From NCBI GenBank assembly GCA_003486675.1, contig DNGG01000305.1, forward strand, positions 1 through 5,338: a DNA stretch of 5,338 nucleotides. Reading direction: 5' to 3'. Below are positions 1 through 5,279 of the stretch, in pieces; the first letter of the stretch is position 1, and each line of letters starts with the position of its first letter. The notes beneath the pieces were generated by a model. That model did not search any database. It was given only the letters and a program-made list of their open reading frames with translations, and had not been told where the DNA came from. The stretch comes from Cyanobacteria bacterium UBA11372. Its GTDB lineage: Bacteria; Cyanobacteriota; Cyanobacteriia; Cyanobacteriales; Aerosakkonemataceae. The translations under genes and the position numbers were made by a program.

Positions 1-21
1 TCCTGCCTCCTGCCTTCTGCC
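1..21. repeat. Short heptanucleotide tandem repeat (TCCTGCC/TTCTGCC)
   Basis: Three contiguous 7-mers are visible: TCCTGCC, TCCTGCC, TTCTGCC. On the minus strand this reads GGCAGAA, GGCAGGA, GGCAGGA, immediately downstream of the GUN4 gene. Short tandemly repeated heptamers of this kind are common between genes in filamentous cyanobacteria. The array probably continues to the left of the window. No function is implied. Confidence 0.6.
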
Positions 22-30
22 TTTCTCAGG

Positions 31-795
31 TCAAAAATCTCGACGTTGAAGCAGAGATTTGACCTCAAAGAAACGCACATCTTCTTCTGTGCCGCCATAC
101 CACTGCCAAGATTGACCCCGCTTTAAACCAGACCAAGTGAGGTGTGCGGCAGGCAGGTGTCCTAGCGGTGCTGTTGTAGCAAAGGTTAGTTGAGTATAGT
201 TTAACCAAGTTCCAGACTGTCGCCAACCTATGCGATCGCCAAATTTAAAGTAATTATTTCCTACACTTTGCCAAACTTGTTTTTGCACGCTAAAACCAAA
301 ATGTCCTTGAGAATATTCCACCCACAATCGATCGATAATGCGTAATTCTGAAGTGGGAAATCTTTGCAAGTCTTCTACTCTCAATCCACCTGCTATTTCG
401 CGATACGCTACTTTTAGCATTGCTAGCGCTGAAACTCTGTCAGCTTCTAACCAATTCCCTGCCGCCAAATGGTCGCGCAACTGATGATAAATTACCGGAA
501 TGTAATCTTTTAAAGCATCTTTGACGCTGGTTTCAGTTCTGTCCTTCAGCAGTAAATAAGCTTTCCATTGCATCTCGCTCTCTGGGTGATTGAGAGTTTC
601 AATCAGTAAGTCTAAGCCATTTTGTCCATATTTGAGAGCTTCTTTGAGGGCAGCGATTTTCGTTTCCAGCGAACCACTCGCCATCCGCCTTTTTACTCCT
701 GACAAACCACCCAAAACGGCACCACTCAAGGGCGGAGGATTTTGACCGCCAATTACCGCATCGTAGCGTCTGGGTTGATTTGAATCGTTTGACAT
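31..795 (-). CDS. GUN4 domain-containing protein with N-terminal HEAT-like helices
   Basis: This 254-aa protein is predicted to bind a porphyrin. The founding family member, Gun4, binds protoporphyrin IX and Mg-protoporphyrin and stimulates Mg-chelatase in chlorophyll synthesis. The GUN4 domain covers about residues 100-230. It shows the family signatures NWLEAD (114-119), RFPTSELRIIDRLWVEYS (145-162), FGFSVQKQVW (166-175), the IGW near 189-191 and the APLGHLP stretch (209-215). Residues 40-90 look like one or two alpha-helical HEAT-type repeats, preceded by a YDAVIGGQ segment (11-18) that I associate with cyanobacterial GUN4 paralogues. The C-terminus differs from what I recall of Synechocystis Gun4, so a paralogue is more likely than the Mg-chelatase cofactor itself. 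ATG at 795 is chosen because an in-frame stop (814-816) lies just upstream. There is no Shine-Dalgarno, and the leader consists of CTAGGGG repeats. No signal peptide or membrane segment is seen, so it is probably cytoplasmic. It is a single gene, with no operon partner in the window. Confidence 0.88.
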   Translation of the reverse strand: MSNDSNQPRRYDAVIGGQNPPPLSGAVLGGLSGVKRRMASGSLETKIAALKEALKYGQNGLDLLIETLNHPESEMQWKAYLLLKDRTETSVKDALKDYIPVIYHQLRDHLAAGNWLEADRVSALAMLKVAYREIAGGLRVEDLQRFPTSELRIIDRLWVEYSQGHFGFSVQKQVWQSVGNNYFKFGDRIGWRQSGTWLNYTQLTFATTAPLGHLPAAHLTWSGLKRGQSWQWYGGTEEDVRFFEVKSLLQRRDF

Positions 796-799
796 ATAG

Positions 800-820
800 C
801 TAGGGGCTAGGGGTTAGGGG
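800..820. repeat. CTAGGGG heptanucleotide tandem repeat in the GUN4 gene leader
   Basis: Three contiguous heptamers, CTAGGGG, CTAGGGG and TTAGGGG, begin 5 bp upstream of the GUN4 ATG. A G-rich tail continues to 830. On the coding (minus) strand they make a C-rich leader without a Shine-Dalgarno sequence. The type matches the short tandemly repeated repetitive sequences known in filamentous cyanobacteria. Copy number can vary between strains, so the 5' leader of this gene may vary too. Confidence 0.65.
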
Positions 821-853
821 AAGAAGGGGGACAATCATATTATGTCCGATCGA

Positions 854-958
854 TTACCCATAATCGGCAGCCGGGACACGGCACGATTAACATTATCTGT
901 TTGTCCGAGATATCTTTGATGCCGTGTCCCTACGCAACGACTCTGTGAGGTTTTTTAT
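854..958 (+). repeat. Palindromic intergenic repeat, copy A (MITE-like)
   Basis: An 11-bp perfect inverted repeat (GGGACACGGCA at 873-883, TGCCGTGTCCC at 920-930) encloses a 36-nt loop. The whole 105-bp segment recurs in reverse orientation at 2471-2575, with about 8 mismatches and no indel. One end carries a T6 run (951-956). Just outside the other end lies ATATTATGTCCG (837-848), which also borders copy B. This looks like a non-coding, non-autonomous repeat of the small palindromic kind that is frequent in cyanobacterial genomes. It sits between glnT and the GUN4 gene. The stem could be transcribed as the 3' hairpin of the glnT mRNA. I cannot assign the element to a named family. Confidence 0.8.
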
Positions 959-994
959 AATTTCGCGCTGTTGGCAGCTGCTTTTTCTAACTTT

Positions 995-2305
995 TTAGCA
1001 ATCTAGGGTATTTTCTAACTCCCAAGGGGTAATAAAATTACTGTAATTTTGCCATTCCTGGTGCTTCAACTTTAAATATGAAGCAACAAACTCCTGACCT
1101 AGAGACTGAGATAGGACTGTATTCCCTTCCAAACATCGCAGCGCATCGAGCAAGTTTGTCGGTAACTGTTTAACGGTTCCTGGTGGTAATGGATTGGTAT
1201 AACTATTATTGTCATAACGCGGCCCTGGATTGCGTTTCTGTTCGATACCATCAAGACCAATTGCAATTAAAGCAGCAGGTAAGAGGTAGGGATTCGCCGC
1301 GCCATCAGCGAGGCGTAACTCGAAGCGCCCTGCATCGGGAATGCGGATGGTATGAGTGCGATTGTTGCCAGCATAACTAATCGTATTAGGCGACCAAGTA
1401 GCGCCGGAATTTGTCACAGGTGCGTGAATTCGCTTGTAGGAGTTGACGGTAGGATTGGCGATCGCGCATAATGCTTGTGCCGAATGCAACACACCACCGA
1501 TAAACTGATAAGCCAAGGTTGAAAGTCCCAATTCACCTTGAGGATCGTGAAATAGGTTGCTAGTTCCGGCACTATCCCAAACCGAAATGTGCGTATGACA
1601 GCCATTTCCGGTGAGGTGGGGGAAAGGTTTGGGCATGAATGTGGCGCGCAAACCGTGTTTTTCAGCGATCGCTTTCACCATATATTTAAAGAAGGCGTGG
1701 CGATCGGCAGTTACGAGGGCATCAGCATACATCCAGTTCATTTCAAATTGACCGTTAGCATCTTCGTGGTCGTTTTGATAAGCACCCCAACCCAAGTTCA
1801 GCATCCCATCGCAGATAGCCGAAATCACTTCAAAACGACGCATTAACGCTTGTTGATCGTAACAGGGTTTAGGAGAGCGATCGCGCGAATCGAAAATTTC
1901 TTTCCCATCAGGAGATAGCAGAAAATACTCGCACTCAACTCCAGTACGAATGCTATAACCCATCTCCTGCGCTTGCTGCAAAACCCGCTTCAGCACGAGG
2001 CGGGGAGTTTGTCCTATTGGTTGTCCATCCATTCCGTACAAGTCAGCAGGCATCCATGCAACTTCTGGTTGCCAAGGAAGTTGAAATAAACTGTTGGCGT
2101 CAGGAATTGCCAGTACATCTGGATCGGCAGGGGTCATATCTAACCAGGCGGCAAACCCAGCAAATCCCGCCCCATTCGCTGCCATTGTGTCAATCGCTTG
2201 AGTGGGAACTAATTTGGCACGTTGGACGCCAAATAAATCGGTAAAACAGATGAGAAAGTAACGAATGTTTTTTTCGCGGGCGATGTCAGAGAGAAGTGGT
2301 GTCAT
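995..2305 (-). CDS. glnT: Type III glutamine synthetase (glutamate--ammonia ligase) GlnT
   Basis: This 436-aa cytoplasmic enzyme should make a gamma-glutamyl amide from glutamate, ATP and ammonia, or possibly another small amine. Family members close to GlnT include gamma-glutamylmethylamide synthetase. Visible signatures are the N-terminal beta-grasp strand FTDLFGVQRAKLVP (21-34), metal-ligand block GVECEYF (122-128), NDHEDANGQFEMN (178-190), the GNGCHTHIS block with catalytic-site His237 (233-241), NPTVNSYKR (284-292) and RFELRLADGAANPYL (327-341). The C-terminus ...NTLDC and the overall length match GlnT proteins I recall from alphaproteobacteria; horizontal transfer is possible but is not shown by the sequence. 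Start: the frame is open to an ATG at 2434, but the extra 43 residues come from intergenic repeat DNA. The ATG at 2305 has a GAGG 8 nt upstream and begins the conserved region. The gene is flanked on both sides by inverted copies of one palindromic repeat. No NtcA-type GTA-N8-TAC site was found upstream. It is probably accessory to GlnA rather than the main ammonia-assimilating enzyme. Confidence 0.92.
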   Translation of the reverse strand: MTPLLSDIAREKNIRYFLICFTDLFGVQRAKLVPTQAIDTMAANGAGFAGFAAWLDMTPADPDVLAIPDANSLFQLPWQPEVAWMPADLYGMDGQPIGQTPRLVLKRVLQQAQEMGYSIRTGVECEYFLLSPDGKEIFDSRDRSPKPCYDQQALMRRFEVISAICDGMLNLGWGAYQNDHEDANGQFEMNWMYADALVTADRHAFFKYMVKAIAEKHGLRATFMPKPFPHLTGNGCHTHISVWDSAGTSNLFHDPQGELGLSTLAYQFIGGVLHSAQALCAIANPTVNSYKRIHAPVTNSGATWSPNTISYAGNNRTHTIRIPDAGRFELRLADGAANPYLLPAALIAIGLDGIEQKRNPGPRYDNNSYTNPLPPGTVKQLPTNLLDALRCLEGNTVLSQSLGQEFVASYLKLKHQEWQNYSNFITPWELENTLDC

Positions 2306-2313
2306 TAGGTTAA

Positions 2314-2317
2314 CCTC
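2314..2317 (-). promoter_or_regulatory. Ribosome binding site that fixes the glnT start
   Basis: On the minus strand GAGG lies 8 nt before the ATG at 2303-2305. It is the only well-placed Shine-Dalgarno for this frame and supports the 436-aa start over the longer in-frame ATG at 2434, which would be read through repeat DNA. Confidence 0.7.
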
Positions 2318-2384
2318 AAAAGTCAAAATTAAGTGCCAAAAATTATCTTTCGGTTTCCATCTGTAAGGTTCAAAACCGCTCCAG

Positions 2385-2411
2385 ACGCAGAGAACGCAGA
2401 GGAAGAAGAGA
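2385..2411. repeat. Short 9-bp-period repeat, ACGCAGAGA type, in the glnT leader
   Basis: Three consecutive 9-mers, ACGCAGAGA, ACGCAGAGG and AAGAAGAGA, are followed by more GA-rich sequence. Runs of the CGCAGAG motif are a common dispersed repeat in cyanobacterial intergenic DNA. On the minus strand it lies in the leader of glnT and creates a spurious in-frame extension of that gene (FLCVLCV-like residues). Confidence 0.55.
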
Positions 2412-2444
2412 GAGATAAATAATTCTGGTGGCAACGGATTTGAT

Positions 2445-2450
2445 ATTATA
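2445..2450 (-). promoter_or_regulatory. Possible -10 box (TATAAT) for glnT
   Basis: A perfect minus-strand TATAAT sits at the edge of repeat copy B, about 140 bp upstream of the glnT ATG. No good -35 hexamer lies at 16-18 bp, so this is weak. A second candidate nearer the gene is GATAAT (2342-2347) with TTGAAC (2368-2373), but its 20-bp spacing is too long. If the distal box is used, the repeat element supplies the glnT promoter. Confidence 0.25.
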
Positions 2451-2470
2451 TTATGTCCGTTGAGTCCATA

Positions 2471-2575
2471 ATAAAAAACCTCACAGAGTCCTTGCGTAGG
2501 GACACGGCATCAAAGATATATCGGAGAAACAGATAACGTTAATTGTGCCGTGTCCCGGCTGCTAATTATGAGTAA
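2471..2575 (-). repeat. Palindromic intergenic repeat, copy B (inverted relative to copy A)
   Basis: The stem arms are GGGACACGGCA (2499-2509) and TGCCGTGTCCC (2546-2556) around a 36-nt loop. Every base x here pairs with base 3429-x of copy A, with about 8 differences in 105 bp. The motif ATATTATGTCCG (2448-2459) lies just left of it. On the minus strand the element follows the hydrolase stop by 10 nt, and its stem is followed by a T6 run (complement of 2473-2478). It may therefore end the desaturase-hydrolase transcript. The roughly 20-nt gap between stem and T-run is not that of a classical terminator. Confidence 0.8.
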
Positions 2576-2585
2576 AGATCTAAAT

Positions 2586-3605
2586 TCACTTAGCAAGCAA
2601 TTCCCGAATTGCTTTGCGAATAAAGGCTTCATCTTCATAATTTTGGTAAGGATTGCCAGCGCGATGACCCCAAATTGATGGAATCGGGCGGTAAATGGCA
2701 TGAGGAATTAGCGCTGCTTCTAGAGCGCAATCTTCAGGTGTGAAATATAAATCTGTAGTTGCGGGCATGATGAGGGTTTTGGCTTTAATTGAACCCAGAG
2801 CGCGTTTGTAATCGCCTTGATAAGTTGGGTTATTGCTAACATCGCAACGCAACCAGGTATCGATCGATGCTATTAGATTGTGGGGGTCGCGTTTGCGGTA
2901 ATTGGCTTCCCAAAATCGCAATAAATAGTCTTCCAGCGATTGATAACCAAGTTGGTAATAAAGTCCTTCTCGATAGAAAGCTTGGGAAGCTGCCCAACTG
3001 GCATAAATGCGGGCAAAGCCGCGCAACCCTCGTTCTGGAATGCCATCAAAATTGATACCCGTCCAAGTTGGATCGGCTGTTAAGGCTGTTCGCAGGCTTT
3101 CCAGAAAAATGCGATTGTGGTCGGTGGTGCGTGCAGTACCGCAAAGCGCCGCTATTCTTTCAACTCGATCGGGAAATAATACACCCCAATAATAAGCTTG
3201 TTGCGCGCCCATCGACCAACCATAAATTAGCGCTAAATGCTCGATTTGGAAGACTTGGCGTAACAATTGTTCTTGGGCAAGTACGTTATCTAAGTGGGTG
3301 AAGTAAAACCCTTGTTCGGTTAGTTTACAGCGATCGCAATTACTAGGAGAAGTAGATAATCCGTTACCAAACATGTTGGGAATGATAATAAACCAACGGT
3401 TCGGGTCAAGGATACCATCGGGACGAATCAGCCAGTCGATGTCACTGTGCTGTGCGCCGTAAGATGTGGGATAAAGGATGACGTTTTTGCGATCGCTTGC
3501 CAATTCTCCATAAGTTTGATACACCAATTGGGCTTGGGGTAACACAACTCCGCATTGGAGGGAAAAGTTCTCCAAAATAAAACAACCAGGAGAACTATCG
3601 ATCAT
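2586..3605 (-). CDS. Alpha/beta-fold hydrolase, MetX (homoserine acetyltransferase)-like
   Basis: This 339-aa cytoplasmic protein has the catalytic triad of the alpha/beta hydrolase fold. The nucleophile elbow is GWSMGA with Ser131 (129-134), the acid is Asp285 in TTDLYF, and the base is His314 in WGHRAGNP. The order and spacing follow the homoserine O-acetyltransferase (MetX) superfamily, including NVILYP (41-46) and LDPNRWFIIIPN (66-77). The MetX motif that I recall after that position (GGCxGSTGP type) is replaced here by NMFGNGLSTSPSN (77-89). True homoserine acetylation is therefore doubtful, and an unknown hydrolase or acyltransferase is the safer call. No signal peptide is seen. The start ATG overlaps the stop of the upstream desaturase as ATGA (3602-3605) and has no strong Shine-Dalgarno of its own, so translation is probably coupled. 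The downstream end runs into repeat copy B. The substrate is unknown; the partner gene suggests an acyl or lipid-linked compound. Confidence 0.85.
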   Translation of the reverse strand: MIDSSPGCFILENFSLQCGVVLPQAQLVYQTYGELASDRKNVILYPTSYGAQHSDIDWLIRPDGILDPNRWFIIIPNMFGNGLSTSPSNCDRCKLTEQGFYFTHLDNVLAQEQLLRQVFQIEHLALIYGWSMGAQQAYYWGVLFPDRVERIAALCGTARTTDHNRIFLESLRTALTADPTWTGINFDGIPERGLRGFARIYASWAASQAFYREGLYYQLGYQSLEDYLLRFWEANYRKRDPHNLIASIDTWLRCDVSNNPTYQGDYKRALGSIKAKTLIMPATTDLYFTPEDCALEAALIPHAIYRPIPSIWGHRAGNPYQNYEDEAFIRKAIRELLAK

Positions 3606-4567
3606 ACATTCTTGCCGAAATTGGCGATCAAGGTACGGTTGACACGTACATAACCCGATTCCACATGAGCAAAGTGAGGGCGCAGTTTTTCATGGGCGGC
3701 GGGCAAAGCATGAAACGGAATCGAGGCATATAGATGATGTTCGGCGTGGAAAGGCATATTCCACATCAAGAAGCGAATCGGCGCGATGGTTAGCGTTGTG
3801 CGAGTATTGGTGAGATAGTTAGCATCAAGACTACAGCCAGTGTGTTCGGCTAGCAAAATCGTTCGTAAAATTGGCTGTCCGACGGTTAAAGGCAATAACC
3901 AATACAGCAAAAACCAAGGTTGTTGAAATAGGATTGATAGTGCGATCGCACTTGCATAAACCCCCAGTTGCAGCCGCACCGAACGCACTACTTCATCTCG
4001 TGCCGTTTCAGGAATATATGGATAGTTATCCAATTTACCTGTGGCAATAGTAAAATGCGTTTGTAACTTACCCCACCACCAAAGTAAACCGCTAACTTCT
4101 AAAAAATACTCCCACCAATTGTTTGGTCTCTTGTCGCTAAGTTCTGGATCTTTGTCTGGAATCCGCGTATAGCGATGATGCCATTTATGATAGCGGCGGT
4201 AAAACGTACTGTTATAGAACGATAGCAGCCCAGCAAACCAGGCCACAACATCGTTCAAGCGATTGTTGGCAAATGCGGTGCGATGGACGCTTTCGTGCAT
4301 CGGTGCAAACATGGCAGCGATGCTAAAGCCATACACGATTAAAGCAGGTATTGCCAACAGCAGATGATTGGGATAGCTTGCCCACAGATACCCACTCACA
4401 AGCATTACGGCTAAATGTCCCGCCAGTTGCACCAATCCCTGGCGATTCGAGCGCAAATTCAATACACTTAGTTCTTCCGTCGAGAGAATTTGATTGGGGC
4501 TGGTAATGACAGCCCCCGACTCTAATGAGGGAACCGAGTTGCTAACAGACACATCACTACTAGACAT
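3602..4567 (-). CDS. Membrane fatty acid desaturase family protein (di-iron)
   Basis: This 321-aa integral membrane oxidase is predicted to insert a double bond, or a hydroxyl or keto group, into an acyl or similar chain using O2 and an electron donor. All three histidine boxes are present: HESVH (91-95), HKWHH (127-131) and HAEHH (274-278). There is an additional EHTG (241-244), and the tail motif YASIPFHALPAAHEKLRPHF (280-299) is typical of the COG3239/PF00487 type. Hydrophobic segments lie at about 48-62, 68-89, 106-118 and 202-228. Residues 1-40 are Ser-rich, polar and probably cytosolic. The protein is shorter than many plant-type front-end desaturases and has no cytochrome b5 domain. 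It is not clearly DesA, DesB or DesC, nor a carotenoid ketolase, so no symbol is given. A relation to RtxC/MocD-like desaturases is possible. ATG 4567 has a weak TAGG 5 nt upstream. It is the first gene of a two-gene operon with the hydrolase, with a 4-bp overlap. Confidence 0.88.
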   Translation of the reverse strand: MSSSDVSVSNSVPSLESGAVITSPNQILSTEELSVLNLRSNRQGLVQLAGHLAVMLVSGYLWASYPNHLLLAIPALIVYGFSIAAMFAPMHESVHRTAFANNRLNDVVAWFAGLLSFYNSTFYRRYHKWHHRYTRIPDKDPELSDKRPNNWWEYFLEVSGLLWWWGKLQTHFTIATGKLDNYPYIPETARDEVVRSVRLQLGVYASAIALSILFQQPWFLLYWLLPLTVGQPILRTILLAEHTGCSLDANYLTNTRTTLTIAPIRFLMWNMPFHAEHHLYASIPFHALPAAHEKLRPHFAHVESGYVRVNRTLIANFGKNV

Positions 4568-4684
4568 TGAAAACCTAAAAAAATTGGGAACCTCAAAACA
4601 ATATCAAGTTTTCTTAATATTGCTACTGATATACACTATTACTTTACCCATTGTTGTAGTTAACGCTACTTTTTATAAAGTTAT

Positions 4685-4712
4685 TTTATAGTTAATTAAA
4701 TTTTAATACCAA
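4685..4712 (-). promoter_or_regulatory. Candidate promoter of the desaturase-hydrolase operon
   Basis: On the minus strand TTGGTA (4707-4712) and TATAAA (4685-4690) are separated by 16 bp, giving a leader of about 110 nt. A small inverted repeat, AATACC (4705-4710) and GGTATT (4716-4721) with a 5-nt loop, covers the -35 box and could bind a regulator. The region is AT-rich, so chance matches are easy and confidence is low. Confidence 0.35.
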
Positions 4713-4823
4713 CCGGGTATTTTAACTCGATTTTTGCTAATCATATATTAATTTTTTTTACATAGCAAACGCATCTAAATTTTGCCTTTTAGGTTTGTCG
4801 ATGAGTGGATATAGTTGGATCTC

Positions 4824-4894
4824 ACATTCCGCCCCCTCGAGCGCAGAGTTTTATTCTCATTGTCTTCAATGTGACAGTTGAGGTGGCGGAATGT
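4824..4894. repeat. 71-bp palindromic element with ACATTCCGCC arms
   Basis: Inverted arms of 17 bp (4824-4840 and 4878-4894) match at 15 positions, including a perfect 10-bp outer part, ACATTCCGCC and GGCGGAATGT. The 37-nt loop contains a second small hairpin, CATTG-TCTT-CAATG (4858-4871). No coding sequence lies inside. This fits a non-autonomous palindromic repeat or the remnant end of an insertion element. Its right end lies 8 bp before the -35 of the small Thr-rich gene. Confidence 0.6.
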
Positions 4895-4902
4895 TGGTTT
4901 TA

Positions 4903-4931
4903 TTGCAAATATGGGATATTTCTTTTACAAT
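4903..4931 (+). promoter_or_regulatory. Candidate sigma70-type promoter of the small Thr-rich gene
   Basis: TTGCAA (4903-4908; TTG plus final A match the consensus) and TACAAT (4926-4931; 5 of 6) are spaced exactly 17 bp apart. Transcription would start near 4938-4940, giving a leader of about 37 nt that holds the palindrome at 4948-4965 and the ribosome binding site. Correct spacing and position make this the best promoter candidate in the window. Confidence 0.5.
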
Positions 4932-4947
4932 ATGAATGGTACATTTA

Positions 4948-4965
4948 TTGGTAAAAATTTACCAA
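4948..4965. promoter_or_regulatory. Operator-like perfect palindrome overlapping the RBS
   Basis: TTGGTAAA (4948-4955) and TTTACCAA (4958-4965) are perfect complements around a 2-bp AA centre. The site lies just downstream of the predicted transcription start and runs into the Shine-Dalgarno AAGGA (4964-4968). It could be a dimeric repressor site blocking transcription. Hairpin formation in the mRNA is less likely because a 2-nt loop is too tight. The cognate regulator is not in the window. Confidence 0.45.
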
Positions 4966-4975
4966 GGATAATTCC

Positions 4976-5221
4976 ATGACAACAACCCCGAGATTCACGG
5001 CAATACCAACCACCCAGTCAACATCCACAGAACAAAGCACAGGCCCGCTAATCACACCACAAACAACCATCAAGAATACATTCACACCACAAACAACCGT
5101 CAAGAATACATTCACACCACAAACAACCGTCAAGAGTACATTCAAATCAGAAATATCTGCGGAACAAACAACCGTCGGGCGAAGATTTGTACCACAAACA
5201 TTTCCCCAATCCGAAAACTAG
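4976..5221 (+). CDS. Small threonine-rich protein with 10-residue tandem repeats, function unknown
   Basis: I do not recognise this 81-aa protein. It is about 30% Thr (24 residues) with 8 Gln, no Cys, Trp or Tyr, and one Met (the start), so it is probably disordered and soluble. There is no signal peptide or membrane segment. Residues 27-56 are three near-identical units: TPQTTIKNTF, TPQTTVKNTF and TPQTTVKSTF. Two degenerate units follow after a five-residue gap: AEQTTVGRRF (62-71) and VPQTFPQSEN (72-81). Residues 1-26 are also Thr/Ser-rich but not periodic. The start is supported by AAGGA 7 nt upstream, a promoter with 17-bp spacing and a palindrome at the RBS. The opposite-strand open frame (4945-5145) mirrors the repeat. 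Repeated short units with a distinct N-terminal part could suit a peptide precursor, but no maturation enzyme is visible and known leader motifs (microviridin, cyanobactin, Nif11) are absent. Moderately sure that it is translated. Confidence 0.6.
   Translation: MTTTPRFTAIPTTQSTSTEQSTGPLITPQTTIKNTFTPQTTVKNTFTPQTTVKSTFKSEISAEQTTVGRRFVPQTFPQSEN
5054..5143 (+). repeat. Three 30-bp in-frame tandem repeats
   Basis: The units at 5054-5083, 5084-5113 and 5114-5143 differ from their neighbours by one base each. The period is a multiple of three, so units can be gained or lost without a frameshift. One difference is coding Ile/Val and the other Asn/Ser. There are no spacers, so it is not a CRISPR array. 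The near identity at DNA level points to recent expansion. Confidence 0.9.
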
Positions 5222-5279
5222 AGAAATGAAGTGATATCGAGTCCGGTAGTATCGGAAAGCAATAGTTAATGGTGTTGTA

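Larger units (their letters stand above)
4568..4975. other. 408-bp AT-rich divergent intergenic region
   Basis: This region separates the minus-strand desaturase operon from the plus-strand small gene. It holds a possible desaturase promoter (4685-4712), a 71-bp palindromic element (4824-4894), and a promoter plus operator-like palindrome for the small gene (4903-4965). The rest, notably 4721-4820, is AT-rich, and I see no supported gene or RNA there. No HIP1 octamer occurs from 3950 to the end of the window, in contrast to the coding half. Confidence 0.6.

Noticed and set aside
2306..2434. N-terminal extension of GlnT to the ATG at 2434
   Set aside because: The extra 43 residues are encoded by CGCAGAG-type repeat DNA, have no ribosome binding site, and precede the conserved GlnT start at 2305, which has a GAGG.
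2306..2470. NtcA binding site upstream of glnT
   Set aside because: No GTA-N8-TAC match was found on reading the region.
2586..3605. Naming the hydrolase metX
   Set aside because: The triad and fold agree, but the motif expected near residues 77-89 of a homoserine acetyltransferase is absent, so the symbol would overstate the evidence.
3602..4567. Carotenoid ketolase or hydroxylase assignment for the desaturase
   Set aside because: The histidine boxes HESVH, HKWHH and HAEHH with the FHALPxxHE tail fit the general fatty-acid desaturase group better. I see no carotenoid-specific motif.
4494..4691. Plus-strand 65-aa frame with a hydrophobic C-terminal half
   Set aside because: It overlaps the desaturase N-terminus in antisense, lacks a Shine-Dalgarno, and its hydrophobic part comes from AT-rich intergenic sequence.
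5054..5143. CRISPR array (30-bp repeats)
   Set aside because: The units are directly adjacent with no spacers and are in frame with a coding sequence.
4945..5145. Minus-strand 66-aa Val-rich frame (repeated VVCGVNVFL)
   Set aside because: It is the antisense reading of the 30-bp repeats, which are open in both directions. The plus strand has the promoter and ribosome binding site.
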